DNA from: Bacteroidota bacterium
GTDB taxonomy: Bacteria > Bacteroidota > Bacteroidia > Cytophagales > Cyclobacteriaceae
Direction of reading: 5' to 3'
Assembly: GCA_016866235.1 (NCBI GenBank)
Contig: VGMW01000006.1
Span: 1 to 64,000 of the forward strand
Length of the DNA stretch: 64,000 nt
Part shown: piece after piece, positions 16,291 through 25,589 of the stretch
How positions within the stretch are numbered: the first letter of the stretch is position 1
Layout: each line of letters starts with the position of its first letter
Program-made: the position numbers and the translations under genes
Notes under the pieces: model-generated
Seen by the model: only the letters and a program-made list of their open reading frames with translations
Databases searched by the model: none
What the model was told of the DNA's origin: nothing

Positions 16291-17034
16291 CTATTGAACG
16301 TTTTTAGAAAGTTTGGAGAGGTTGATCTGCCGACGCTCTTTGTGTCCGCAGAACGTACACTTGTAGTGCTTAACCAGTTCTCCTCCTTGTTCCGCGGTCG
16401 GTTGAAGCGTTACCTCTTCGCGTGAAATCCTTAAAGTAACATAACCACATTCGGGACATTCCAAGGCATGCATGAAGCTGTAGTACTTTTCAATCTGCTT
16501 GTAGCCGGTCTTCTCATCAACCCATACATCGTAATCAACGGAATGGGTTTCTCCCTTCAAGGCTTCTTCGGCAATTTGAGATTCTTCCAGGTGAGCATCT
16601 TCCTCCTCTTCTGACAGTTTACGCATTAAGTTTCCTGCTGGAGAAACCCTGGGACGGTTGCGGAGTTCATTAAGCTTCTTTTCTACGATGCCCATGTAAT
16701 AAATTCTCACCAGCGTATCCAGAATGTAATACACCAGAATGCCAAGACTTACAGCGAGAAAGGCACGGCCTCCAAACCACAGAATACCCTTACTTCCAAC
16801 CCAATCTGAATTGATTGTATTGAAGATGAAAATAATTCCGGCGATCAGCAGAATGACCACATACCAGAAGAATTTGATTTCATTTCTGGTCATGAAATCG
16901 TAGCGGGTTTTGAAGTCTGAGATCTTCAGCTTATTAAACTCATAGACAGCTAATACTACTATTGCTGCACCCAGGCTTATCAAAGCCGCAGTTTGCATGA
17001 AGTTGTTCCAGGAGGCCAGAAATTCGGGGTTCAT
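16291..17034 (-). CDS. Membrane protein with C-terminal zinc ribbon
   Basis: 247 residues, no recognised family name. Three hydrophobic helices lie at about residues 12-32, 53-73 and 84-108. A charged, glutamate-rich cytoplasmic stretch follows (about 120-165). The C-terminal domain has paired CxxC knuckles, C193-PE-C196 and C226-TF-C229, as in zinc ribbons. The topology suggests that the ribbon faces the cytoplasm. The gene stands alone, convergent with folD, and the 411-bp region upstream of it also holds the ilv operon leader. No partner is suggested by neighbours. Confidence 0.75.
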   Translation of the reverse strand: MNPEFLASWNNFMQTAALISLGAAIVVLAVYEFNKLKISDFKTRYDFMTRNEIKFFWYVVILLIAGIIFIFNTINSDWVGSKGILWFGGRAFLAVSLGILVYYILDTLVRIYYMGIVEKKLNELRNRPRVSPAGNLMRKLSEEEEDAHLEESQIAEEALKGETHSVDYDVWVDEKTGYKQIEKYYSFMHALECPECGYVTLRISREEVTLQPTAEQGGELVKHYKCTFCGHKERRQINLSKLSKNVQ

Positions 17035-17445
17035 GGCTAGTTTTTTAATAAATTATAGGTTAAAGTACCTGTTTTTTGGTTAAAACTGAAATTACAGGCG
17101 TTGACCATGGATTTGGAGCTAATAAATCGACCCCAAGACATCCCTTTTTGATATGCTTCTACCAAACATTTGTTCAGTTTGTTTCTTGAAATTTTTTCAA
17201 AAGAAAATTGAAATCAATACCGAAAATTTTGAACCTTGTATCCCCCGAACGGTAGAAATTGGATTTCAGGTAATATTTCCTGCATCAATTGCATATCCGG
17301 GAAATTTTTTAATTGATTTTTTAAACTTTTAGAATACACCGCTGCACAGCGTTAGACTTTAAGATTTTATAAACTGATAAAAAGGAGCCGTTCCAGTTGG
17401 AGCGGCTTCGCTATTTAAAGGCAAAAACAAACTAACAATTGTTCC
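17035..17445. other. Gene-free leader region of the ilv operon
   Basis: This 411-bp interval between the divergent zinc-ribbon gene and ilvE is strongly AT-rich. It holds a hairpin close to ilvE (17386-17407) and one 59-codon frame (17153-17332) that I judge to be chance. I found no convincing TTTG/TAnnTTTG promoter and no short peptide rich in Ile, Val or Leu codons, so classical leader-peptide attenuation is not supported. Confidence 0.5.
17386..17407 (+). promoter_or_regulatory. Hairpin in the ilv leader
   Basis: AGCCGTTCCA (17386-17395) pairs with TGGAGCGGCT (17398-17407) with one G-T pair. In practice the loop is AGTT. The stem is strong but TTCGCTATTT follows rather than a T-run, so it is not a standard terminator. 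It lies 38 bp before the ilvE ATG and could affect mRNA stability or an unknown attenuation step. Confidence 0.5.
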
Positions 17446-18333
17446 ATGTATTTCGGTGAGGATACGGTTTTGTTCATGGATGGAAATTTTCTCAAGGCTT
17501 CGGAGGCTGCTGTCTCCCCTTACAGCCAGACCTTACATTATGGTCTAGGAGTATATGAAGGAATCCGTGCTTATCAAACGCTTAATGGTACGCGCATATT
17601 TAAACCTGAAGAACATTTCAGCAGGTTGTTGAAAACATCAAATCAACTGGGCTTATCCCTGGATTATTCTGCGGAGGAACTAACTCAGATCAGTTATTCG
17701 CTCATTGAGAAAAATGACCTCACCTGTGCCTATCTACGTCCTTTGGTGGTTGGGGGTCCGCAAATGAAACTTGCCTCGCCTTCCTCCGCCTCTATAATTA
17801 TAGCAGTTTGGAAATGGGGGAGGTATTTCGAAGACAACAGTCTTAAGCTGTGTTTCTCCACTGTTCAGCGTCAGAATCCAGAGGCGTGCATTATGGGTGG
17901 GAAAATCACAGGTCACTATGTAAATGCAATTCTCGCCGCACGTCAGGCCACAGAACGTGGTTACGATGAATCGCTGATGATCGACCAGGAGGGTTATGTG
18001 GCGCAGGCACCAGGAGCCAATTTCTTTTTTGAAAAAGATGGTGCTCTCTACACAGCACCGCAGAGAAGTATTTTCCCGGGTATCACCAGAGAGACGGTAA
18101 TGGAAATATGTCGGCAGTTGGACATCAGGGTAATTGAGAAAAAATTTCTGCCTGAGGAAATCCTGGAGTTTGATGCTGCTTTTCTCTGTGGTACCGCAAC
18201 CGAAATTTCTCCTGTCGAAATTATTGAAGGTCACGCTGCACAAATCAACTGGAGAGACTCTGCCAGCTATGCTGTTCAGGAGGGGTTTAAGTCGTTGGTG
18301 CTTGACTTGAGTTTCACCAATGTGATCGTCTGA
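17446..18333 (+). CDS. ilvE: Branched-chain amino acid aminotransferase
   Basis: 295 residues, class IV PLP aminotransferase. The PLP lysine is K153 in the GGKITGHYVN segment. The N-terminal YGLGVYEGIRAY and the C-terminal FLCGTATEISPV are hallmarks of IlvE. It transfers the amino group between glutamate and the keto acids of Ile, Val and Leu. It is first in an operon with ilvD 3 bp downstream. Confidence 0.95.
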   Translation: MYFGEDTVLFMDGNFLKASEAAVSPYSQTLHYGLGVYEGIRAYQTLNGTRIFKPEEHFSRLLKTSNQLGLSLDYSAEELTQISYSLIEKNDLTCAYLRPLVVGGPQMKLASPSSASIIIAVWKWGRYFEDNSLKLCFSTVQRQNPEACIMGGKITGHYVNAILAARQATERGYDESLMIDQEGYVAQAPGANFFFEKDGALYTAPQRSIFPGITRETVMEICRQLDIRVIEKKFLPEEILEFDAAFLCGTATEISPVEIIEGHAAQINWRDSASYAVQEGFKSLVLDLSFTNVIV

Positions 18334-18336
18334 TCT

Positions 18337-20016
18337 ATGGAAATGAATCGTTACAGTAAAATCATAACTCAGGATCCGACCCTTCCGGCTTCTCAAGCCA
18401 TGCTTTACGGCATTGGATTGACCGATGAAGATATGAAGAAGGCCCAGGTGGGTGTGGTGAGCACCGGTTATGATGGCAATACCTGCAACATGCACCTCAA
18501 TGGACTTGCTCAAACAGTTAAAAAGGGTGTTTGGGACAATGGTATGGTGGGACTGATGTTTCATACCATAGGTGTGAGTGACGGTATCAGCAATGGAACC
18601 ACCGGTATGCGTTACTCACTGGTGAGTCGGGATGTAATAGCCGATTCAATTGAGACGGTTTGCGGAGCGCAGTTTTATGATGGCCTGATCGCTGTAGTCG
18701 GTTGCGATAAAAATATGCCGGGTGCACTTATTGCGATGGCGAGACTCAACCGTCCGTCGATTATGGTTTATGGTGGCACCATCGCCGGTGGAAACTGGAA
18801 GGGTAAAGAGTTGAACATAATTTCCTCGTTTGAAGCCTTGGGTGAAAAGCTTGCTGGTAACCTCAGTGATGAAGACTACAAAGGGATCATTCAAAACTCC
18901 TGTCCTGGTGCCGGTGCCTGCGGTGGTATGTACACCGCGAATACCATGGCTTCAGCCATCGAGGCTCTCGGTATGGCCTTACCGTACTCTTCCTCCAACC
19001 CTGCACTCAGTACTGAAAAGGAATCAGAGTGTCTCTCCGCGGGGAAAGCCATTAGGTTGCTTTTGGAACTCGACCTTAAGCCACGCGACATCATGACTGA
19101 AAAGGCTTTCGAAAATGCCGTAACGATTGTTATGGCGCTCGGAGGCTCAACCAATGCAGTTCTTCATTTGATCGCCATGGCCAGAGCGGCCGGACTCAAA
19201 CTTACACAGGACGATTTCCAACGCATATCAGACCGTACACCTCTTATCGCGGACCTTAAGCCCAGTGGAAAATATCTCATGGAACAACTTCACCGGATTG
19301 GGGGCACGCCATTGGTGATGAAATACCTTCTGAAGAAAGGATTTCTGCATGGTGATTGTCTTACAGTCACCGGTAAAACAGTTACAGAAAATTTGTCTGC
19401 GGTCAAGGATATTGATTTTGAAAGTCAGGATGTCATTTATCCGCTGGAAAAACCTTTGAAGGGCAGCGGACATATTCAGATTCTTTATGGAAATCTGGCC
19501 GAGAAAGGTTCAGTGGCTAAAATCACTGGAAAAGAGGGAGAAAAGTTCCGTGGCCCTGCAAGGGTTTTCAATGGTGAGTTTGAATTGGTGGATGGCGTTC
19601 GCTCAGGTAAAATCCAGAAAGGTGATGTGGTGGTCATCCGCAACGTTGGTCCAAAAGGTGCGCCGGGTATGCCTGAAATGCTTAAGCCCACTTCATTGAT
19701 AATGGGTGCAGGCCTTGGCAAACACGTAGCGTTGATCACAGACGGCAGATTCTCCGGTGGCACACATGGTTTTGTGGTTGGTCACATAACCCCTGAGGCT
19801 TTCGATGGAGGTCTTATTGCCTTGGTGGAGGATGGAGATACGATCCTCATCGATGTCACCAACCGTAGTATTTCCCTGGTTGTTGATGAAAAAACTTTAG
19901 CCATCCGAAGATCGACCTGGAAGCAACCTAAGCTCTCAGTTCAATCCGGTGTGCTTTTTAAATATGCCCGACAAGTCAAATCTGCAGCAGATGGATGCGT
20001 TACTGACGAAGCTTAA
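18337..20016 (+). CDS. ilvD: Dihydroxy-acid dehydratase
   Basis: 559 residues, full length. The Fe-S cysteines are C50 (GNTCN), C123 (VGCDKNMPG) and C195 ([14 protein letters not shown]). The C-terminus ends ADGCVTDEA, as in many Bacteroidota IlvD. It dehydrates dihydroxy-isovalerate and dihydroxy-methylvalerate to the keto acids that IlvE aminates. Its 3' end overlaps the 5' end of ilvB, which points to coupled translation. Confidence 0.96.
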   Translation: MEMNRYSKIITQDPTLPASQAMLYGIGLTDEDMKKAQVGVVSTGYDGNTCNMHLNGLAQTVKKGVWDNGMVGLMFHTIGVSDGISNGTTGMRYSLVSRDVIADSIETVCGAQFYDGLIAVVGCDKNMPGALIAMARLNRPSIMVYGGTIAGGNWKGKELNIISSFEALGEKLAGNLSDEDYKGIIQNSCPGAGACGGMYTANTMASAIEALGMALPYSSSNPALSTEKESECLSAGKAIRLLLELDLKPRDIMTEKAFENAVTIVMALGGSTNAVLHLIAMARAAGLKLTQDDFQRISDRTPLIADLKPSGKYLMEQLHRIGGTPLVMKYLLKKGFLHGDCLTVTGKTVTENLSAVKDIDFESQDVIYPLEKPLKGSGHIQILYGNLAEKGSVAKITGKEGEKFRGPARVFNGEFELVDGVRSGKIQKGDVVVIRNVGPKGAPGMPEMLKPTSLIMGAGLGKHVALITDGRFSGGTHGFVVGHITPEAFDGGLIALVEDGDTILIDVTNRSISLVVDEKTLAIRRSTWKQPKLSVQSGVLFKYARQVKSAADGCVTDEA

Positions 20017-21748
20017 AGAAAACCAGCCAGGTACGGCAGTGGTCCGGAAAAAAATTACCGGAGCAGAGGTGTTGCTGCAGTGTCTGGTTGCTGAGAAAGT
20101 CCAGACCATTTTTGGTTATCCCGGTGGTGCCATTATGCCGGTTTATGATGCATTGTATCACTATGCCGATAAACTGAATCATATTTTGGTGCGGCACGAG
20201 CAAGGGGCGATTCATGCTGCCCAGGGATTTGCGCGCGCATCCGGACTTCCCGGAGTGGTTTTTGCCACTTCAGGACCTGGAGCAACCAATCTGGTTACAG
20301 GTTTGGCCGATGCTTTGATTGATTCAACACCGGTGGTGTGCATCACAGGTCAGGTTTTTGCCCACCTTTTGGGGACCGATGCTTTTCAGGAGACCGATGT
20401 GGTGAACACGACGATTCCCGTAACGAAATGGAACATCCAGGTTGCTGAGGCAAAGGATATTCCAGCGGCAGTGGCCAAGGCATTTTTTATTGCTACCACA
20501 GGCAGGCCAGGACCGGTATTGATTGACATCACCAAAAACGCCCAGAACGAAATCATTGAAGCGTTTGATTACGTACCGTGTCAGGGCATTAGTACTTACA
20601 GGCCAAAGCCTGCCTTACAATTTTCACAGGTTGATGAGGCGTTGGCGTTAATTAAGAATGCAAAGAAGCCTTACATCCTTGCGGGTCAGGGCGTGTTGCT
20701 TTCCAATGCTTCTGAAGCGTTGGTCGCCTTTTCTGAAAAGACTGGAATACCCGTTGCCTGCACGCTTTTGGGTTTGGGTTGTTTTCCAACCGATCACCCA
20801 AATTATGTTGGTTACCTGGGTATGCATGGAAACTATGCACCTAATGTGCTCACCAATGAGTGCGATGTTCTTATAGGAATAGGAATGCGGTTTGATGATC
20901 GGGTAACTGGTAATGTGCAGAAATATGCCAGACAGGCGAAAATCATTCATATTGATATTGATAAGGCAGAGATCAATAAAATCATTAAAGTCACAACCTT
21001 CATTCATGCCGATGCCCGCGAAGCTTTGGTGGCGTTGACTGAAAAATCATTACCCGCTAAACACACCGAATGGCTTTCAAAGTTTGCGGCGTTAAGCACG
21101 CTGGAATATGATAAGGTGATCAAAAAGGATATTGGTCCGGATGGTGAATTACGCATGGCCGAGGTAATTCATAAGCTCTCCGAAATGACTGAAGGAAAAG
21201 CGATTGTCGTTACCGATGTGGGTCAGCACCAGATGATCACTTCGCGTTACTATAAAATGAAAGATCCACGTACCCACATTACCTCTGGTGGTGCCGGTAC
21301 CATGGGATTTTCATTGCCTGCCGCCTTAGGTGCTAAATTGGCAATACCCGGAAGGCAAGTGGTGGCTGTTATTGGCGACGGTGGATTTCAAATGACCGTC
21401 CAGGAGTTGGGCACCATCATGCAATATGGTATACCGGTTAAAATCCTTGTCCTTAACAATAACTTCCTTGGAATGGTTCGACAGTGGCAGCAACTTTTTC
21501 ATGGAAAGCGTTATTCTTTCACCGAGATGCAGAACCCGGATTTCGTAAAGCTGGCCGGTGCTTACAGTATTCGAGCAGCGAAAGTGAGTGAACGAAAAAA
21601 TCTGGACCTGGCTTTGAAGGAAATGCTGGACAGCAAGGAAAGTTACTTTTTGGAAGTGGTTGTTGGAAAAGAAGACAACGTCTTTCCAATGGTTCCAGGC
21701 GGAGCAGGCATCAGCGATATTTTACTCGAAGAACCCAAAGCGTCTTAA
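19991..21748 (+). CDS. ilvB: Acetolactate synthase, large subunit
   Basis: About 585 residues, TPP- and FAD-dependent. The N-terminal domain has [10 protein letters not shown] and the TPP-activating glutamate in [10 protein letters not shown]. The C-terminal TPP/Mg motif is [15 protein letters not shown]...NNN. I chose the ATG at 19991, which overlaps ilvD by 26 bases. In-frame ATG 19964 and GTG 19949 are also possible and add 9 or 14 residues. It makes acetolactate or acetohydroxybutyrate from pyruvate with the small subunit encoded just downstream. Confidence 0.95.
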   Translation: MDALLTKLKENQPGTAVVRKKITGAEVLLQCLVAEKVQTIFGYPGGAIMPVYDALYHYADKLNHILVRHEQGAIHAAQGFARASGLPGVVFATSGPGATNLVTGLADALIDSTPVVCITGQVFAHLLGTDAFQETDVVNTTIPVTKWNIQVAEAKDIPAAVAKAFFIATTGRPGPVLIDITKNAQNEIIEAFDYVPCQGISTYRPKPALQFSQVDEALALIKNAKKPYILAGQGVLLSNASEALVAFSEKTGIPVACTLLGLGCFPTDHPNYVGYLGMHGNYAPNVLTNECDVLIGIGMRFDDRVTGNVQKYARQAKIIHIDIDKAEINKIIKVTTFIHADAREALVALTEKSLPAKHTEWLSKFAALSTLEYDKVIKKDIGPDGELRMAEVIHKLSEMTEGKAIVVTDVGQHQMITSRYYKMKDPRTHITSGGAGTMGFSLPAALGAKLAIPGRQVVAVIGDGGFQMTVQELGTIMQYGIPVKILVLNNNFLGMVRQWQQLFHGKRYSFTEMQNPDFVKLAGAYSIRAAKVSERKNLDLALKEMLDSKESYFLEVVVGKEDNVFPMVPGGAGISDILLEEPKAS

Positions 21749-21766
21749 GAATAAAAGAGGAGTGCT

Positions 21767-22057
21767 ATGAAAGAAGAATTTACACTTGAGCTTGAGGCGG
21801 AAAATAATTTCTCTGTCCTCAACCGTATCATTAATATTTTAAACCGCAGAAGGGTTCGAATCAAGCGGATGATGGCGCATGAAAATGAGTCAGACTTCCG
21901 TCGTGGAGGCGTGTTGATGTTGTTGTTCACCACTCCCGATATGATGGAACGAATTAAGGATCAGCTTGAAAAGCTAATTGAAGTTGACCACGTGGCCTAT
22001 TTCAGCGGCGGTAGACATTATGAGGAAAAAAGTGAGATCGTGGTTGGCGCAGAGTAA
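21767..22057 (+). CDS. ilvN: Acetolactate synthase small subunit, short ACT form
   Basis: Only 96 residues: one ACT domain (EFTLELEAENNFSVLNRIINILNRR-like start) and no C-terminal domain. Most bacterial IlvN/IlvH proteins are about 160-190 residues. The short form resembles IlvM of E. coli in size. It probably stabilises the large subunit and may set valine feedback. It lies 18 bp after ilvB and 46 bp before ilvC in the same operon. No nearby frameshift explains the length; the stop is followed by non-coding A/T-rich sequence. Confidence 0.88.
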   Translation: MKEEFTLELEAENNFSVLNRIINILNRRRVRIKRMMAHENESDFRRGGVLMLLFTTPDMMERIKDQLEKLIEVDHVAYFSGGRHYEEKSEIVVGAE

Positions 22058-22103
22058 CCTTTCAAAATTATTCAATCAGAAACCCCAATTAATTTAAAAC
22101 TAT

Positions 22104-23177
22104 ATGGCAAAGATCAATTTCGGAGGCGTGATGGAGGAAGTGGTAACCAGGGAAGAATTTCCAATGTCCAAAGCGAAAGAAACCTTAAATGAAGAAACCA
22201 TTGCAATTATTGGTTACGGCGTTCAGGGACCAGCCCAGGCATTAAACCTAAGGGACAATGGATTCAATGTTATTGTTGGTCAACGTAAAGGCACCAAAAC
22301 GTGGGATAAGGCAGTAGAGCATGGCTGGGTTCCAGGTAAGACATTGTTTGAGGTTGAAGAGGCTGCTGCAAGAGGCACCATGATTCAGTTTCTTTTGTCT
22401 GATGCTGGTCAGATTGCGTTGTGGCCAACCATAAAACCACATATGACCAAGGGAAAAGCCTTGTATTTTTCTCATGGCTTCGGAATAACCTTTAAAGAGC
22501 AGACCGGAATTATCCCGCCAGCCGACATCGATGTAATCCTTGCGGCACCGAAGGGCTCAGGCACTTCAGTTCGACGACTGTTTCTTCAGGGAAAAGGCAT
22601 CAATTCAAGTTTTGCAGTATATCAGGATGCCACCGGTAAGGCGCGTTCCAGGGCGATCGCAACCGGTATCGGCATAGGTTCTGGTTATCTTTTTGAGACC
22701 GATTTCAAACGTGAAGTTTTCTCCGATTTGACGGGAGAGCGCGGTACACTCATGGGTGCTATTGCCGGAATATTTGAAGCACAATATGAAGTACTTCGCG
22801 CCAAAGGGCATACTCCCTCTGAGGCGTTCAATGAGACCGTTGAGGAACTCACACAAAGTCTCATGCCTCTGGTGGCAGAAAATGGAATGGACTGGATGTA
22901 TGCCAATTGTTCCACCACCGCTCAGCGTGGAGCCTTGGATTGGAAAAAGCGATTTAAGGCGGCAACGCTTCCTGTTTTTTATGAACTATATGAGAGTGTT
23001 GCAACCGGAGCAGAGGCCAAGCGTACCATCGATACTTGCAGCAAGCCAGACTACCGTGAGAAGCTTGCAGAAGAATTGCGTGAGCTCAGGGATAGTGAAC
23101 TCTGGCAGGCTGGTGCAGCTGTGCGGTCGCTACGTCCGGAGAAAAATGTTGTGGAAGCCAGCATGATCAACCGTTGA
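22104..23177 (+). CDS. ilvC: Ketol-acid reductoisomerase (class I size)
   Basis: 357 residues. The NADP Rossmann motif is IIGYGVQGPAQALNLRDNG (about residues 35-53), followed by the cofactor-selecting loop VGQRKGTKTW. The Mg-binding glutamates lie in the C-terminal knotted domain (DLTGERGTLMG and NETVEELTQSL). It rearranges and reduces acetolactate to dihydroxy-isovalerate. It is followed 3 bp later by ilvA. Confidence 0.95.
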   Translation: MAKINFGGVMEEVVTREEFPMSKAKETLNEETIAIIGYGVQGPAQALNLRDNGFNVIVGQRKGTKTWDKAVEHGWVPGKTLFEVEEAAARGTMIQFLLSDAGQIALWPTIKPHMTKGKALYFSHGFGITFKEQTGIIPPADIDVILAAPKGSGTSVRRLFLQGKGINSSFAVYQDATGKARSRAIATGIGIGSGYLFETDFKREVFSDLTGERGTLMGAIAGIFEAQYEVLRAKGHTPSEAFNETVEELTQSLMPLVAENGMDWMYANCSTTAQRGALDWKKRFKAATLPVFYELYESVATGAEAKRTIDTCSKPDYREKLAEELRELRDSELWQAGAAVRSLRPEKNVVEASMINR

Positions 23178-23180
23178 TCC

Positions 23181-24434
23181 ATGTCGGAGAAAGTTTTGCG
23201 GTCGGACATTGATATACGGTCTGCGGCTGAACGGCTGCGTTCTGTTGTTCTGCGGACACCGCTGCAGTTTCACCGAAAGCTTTCTGATTTTTATGGTGCT
23301 GAAATCTGGTTGAAACGAGAGGATCTTCAAATTGTCCGATCGTACAAACTTCGAGGTGCCTACAATTTTATTTCATCGCTGAATGAGACTTCCAAGCTTG
23401 CCGGAATTTGCTGTGCAAGCGCAGGAAACCATGCTCAGGGTGTAGCCTGGTCATGCAATCATCTGGGTATTCAGGGGACTATTTTTATGCCCGCTATTAC
23501 CCCCAAACAAAAAATCAATCAGGTCCGGATGTTTGGAGGCGATCGTGTTGAAATCCGTTTGTCGGGCGATACATTCGACGACTGTCAGGAGGAAGCTTTG
23601 GCTTTTGCGGCTTCTTCAGGCAGGGCATTCATTCCGCCCTTTGATCATCCTAAAATCATAGAAGGGCAGGGAACGGTTGGTAAAGAAATTTTAGAGGATC
23701 TTCCCGAAGTAGATTATATATTTCTTCCTGTGGGTGGTGGAGGAATCTCGGCAGGAGTGGGGCACTACATCAAAACTTTTGCGCCTGAGAAGAAAGTCAT
23801 TGGTGCAGAACCCGCAGGAGCACCATCCATGAAGGAGGCGATTAAACAGGGAGAACCTGTAAGATTAAACCGGATTGATCCGTTTGTCGACGGGGCAGCT
23901 GTACGTCAGGTGGGCCAGTTTACATTCAATATTTGCAAGGATGTGCTGGAGGAGGTCTTGTTGGTACCGGAAGGTAAAATCTGCTCTGTGATTCTTCAAT
24001 TGTATAATGAAGATGCCATTGTGGCGGAGCCTGCCGGCGCCTTGTCGGTAGCAACATTGGATCAGTACGCAGAAAAAATTAAAGGAAAGAAAGTGGTCTG
24101 CCTCGTCAGCGGCGGAAACAACGACATCGACCGGATGCAGGAGATAAAAGAGCGTTCCCTCCTATATGAAGGTTTAAAACACTATTTCATCGTTCGTTTT
24201 GCGCAACGACCAGGAGCACTAAAAGAATTTGTAAACCATATCCTCGGACCAAGCGATGATATCGTTCGGTTCGAATTCATGCAGAAAAACAATAAGGAAA
24301 GCGGTCCGGCCTTAATTGGAATAGAAGTTAAATCCAAGGAGGATTATAAGGGGCTTTTGACACGAATGATTCGATACGGACTGAATTACACGGAGGTCAA
24401 TCAGAACGAAAATCTGTTCGAATACCTCGTTTGA
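23181..24434 (+). CDS. ilvA: Threonine ammonia-lyase (threonine dehydratase)
   Basis: 417 residues. The PLP lysine is K56 in RSYKLRGAY, and the PLP-phosphate loop is VGGGGISAG. The C-terminal regulatory region (about residues 330-417) is one ACT-like domain, the short biosynthetic form. It makes 2-oxobutyrate, the isoleucine branch precursor, which fits its place as the last gene of the ilv operon. A separate promoter for the next gene lies just beyond its stop. Confidence 0.95.
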   Translation: MSEKVLRSDIDIRSAAERLRSVVLRTPLQFHRKLSDFYGAEIWLKREDLQIVRSYKLRGAYNFISSLNETSKLAGICCASAGNHAQGVAWSCNHLGIQGTIFMPAITPKQKINQVRMFGGDRVEIRLSGDTFDDCQEEALAFAASSGRAFIPPFDHPKIIEGQGTVGKEILEDLPEVDYIFLPVGGGGISAGVGHYIKTFAPEKKVIGAEPAGAPSMKEAIKQGEPVRLNRIDPFVDGAAVRQVGQFTFNICKDVLEEVLLVPEGKICSVILQLYNEDAIVAEPAGALSVATLDQYAEKIKGKKVVCLVSGGNNDIDRMQEIKERSLLYEGLKHYFIVRFAQRPGALKEFVNHILGPSDDIVRFEFMQKNNKESGPALIGIEVKSKEDYKGLLTRMIRYGLNYTEVNQNENLFEYLV

Positions 24435-24436
24435 CA

Positions 24437-24466
24437 TTTGATTTTTGACTCGCCCTGTTAATTTTG
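24437..24466 (+). promoter_or_regulatory. Bacteroidota-type promoter for the DUF3089 gene
   Basis: TTTG (24437-24440), an 18-bp spacer, and TAATTTTG (24459-24466) fit the -33/-7 consensus TTTG-N17-19-TAnnTTTG. It begins 2 bp after the ilvA stop and 20 bp before the next ATG, so the DUF3089 gene can be read separately from the ilv operon. This is the cleanest promoter in the window. Confidence 0.7.
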
Positions 24467-24485
24467 CCGGCCTCTTTTACGGATT

Positions 24486-25532
24486 ATGACCAAAGTCATT
24501 CAGTTCACCTTTCTTGCCATTGTCCTTTCTTCCTGCGGTTCAGGGATATTTCTCGTACGGGACCCCTTTAAGCCGGAGACCAATCCAAATGCGCCAGATT
24601 ATTCTAAGCCTTCTTTATGGGCAGCGCTACCGGATAAGACCGATGCGGCCGACAGTGTGCCTGTAGGTTCTGGTTTACGCGATGAGCAGCCTGCTGCAAA
24701 GGCAGATGTTTTTTTTATCTACCCTACCATTTTTACGCAGGAACCGGAAGGAGCAAACAAGTGGAATGCTGATGCTGCCGATCCAAAACTGAACGAGGGA
24801 ATTCAAACCTCTACCATAATGAATCAGGCAAGTATTTTTAATGGATGCTGCAGGGTTTATTCTCCTTATTACCGTCAGGCACATTATTCAGTTTTTCTTA
24901 CGGAGGATCGAAAGGCAGCTGAGCAGGCGCTTGATCTCGCTTACGAAGATGTGAGAAATGCCTTTAGATACTATCTGGAAAATTTTAATGAGGGCCGTCC
25001 AATCATCATTGCCTCTCACAGCCAGGGTAGTCTTCATGGAGAGCGTCTGCTCAAGGAATTTTTTGATGGTAAGCCGCTGCAGTCAAAGTTGATTATGGCA
25101 TACCTCGCGGGAAGGGCAATTAAGCGTGATGCCTTTCAGCAGATAAAACCCTCGGCGCAACCTGAGCAAACTGGCGCGTGGGCTTCGTGGTGCACGTTTA
25201 TTTCCGGCTTTTACCCGGAGTCCTATGACCGGTATTATAAGGAAGCACTGGCGATCAATCCCCTGACCTGGAATGATGCGCCAGGGTTGGCTCCAAAGGA
25301 ATTAAATAAGGGTGGGGTGGGATTGAAGTTTAAGTTTATACCCCAGTTGGTGGATGCAGAAAGCCATAAAGGCCTGCTTTGGATTAATAAACCATATGTC
25401 ACTGGCCGGGCATTCATCAGAATCAAAAACTGGCACCGCGCCGACATGAATCTTTTTTATGCCAATATTCGGGAGAATGCCAGGCTTCGAACAGCGCAAT
25501 ATTTTCAAAATACAGCCGTCTCCGGCAGGTAA
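24486..25532 (+). CDS. DUF3089 family lipoprotein, predicted alpha/beta hydrolase
   Basis: 348 residues. A short signal peptide ends in VLSSC (C17 lipidated). The nucleophile elbow ASHSQGS carries S179, so an alpha/beta-hydrolase fold is expected. FFIYPTIF and NGCCRVYSPYYRQA are typical of DUF3089. It would sit on the periplasmic or outer face of the outer membrane. Substrate unknown. It has its own promoter (24437) and is followed 57 bp later by lgt, which makes the lipid-anchor modification; this is probably a coincidence of position. Confidence 0.85.
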   Translation: MTKVIQFTFLAIVLSSCGSGIFLVRDPFKPETNPNAPDYSKPSLWAALPDKTDAADSVPVGSGLRDEQPAAKADVFFIYPTIFTQEPEGANKWNADAADPKLNEGIQTSTIMNQASIFNGCCRVYSPYYRQAHYSVFLTEDRKAAEQALDLAYEDVRNAFRYYLENFNEGRPIIIASHSQGSLHGERLLKEFFDGKPLQSKLIMAYLAGRAIKRDAFQQIKPSAQPEQTGAWASWCTFISGFYPESYDRYYKEALAINPLTWNDAPGLAPKELNKGGVGLKFKFIPQLVDAESHKGLLWINKPYVTGRAFIRIKNWHRADMNLFYANIRENARLRTAQYFQNTAVSGR

Positions 25533-25562
25533 GTCAGGGCGTCCCCGCTGACAAAGAATTTT

Positions 25563-25570
25563 TATCTTTG
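25563..25570 (+). promoter_or_regulatory. Candidate lgt -7 box
   Basis: TATCTTTG fits TAnnTTTG, 19 bp before the lgt ATG. No clear -33 TTTG is seen at the normal spacing. Confidence 0.4.
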
Positions 25571-25589
25571 GCGGCTTAATCAACTAAAA

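Noticed and set aside
17153-17332. 59-codon ATG frame in the ilv leader
   Set aside because: It is in AT-rich DNA, has no recognisable domain, no ribosome-binding context, and no clear codon bias. Likely chance.
17734-18564. 276-codon minus-strand frame over ilvE/ilvD
   Set aside because: It is antisense to two well-supported genes and has no family features.
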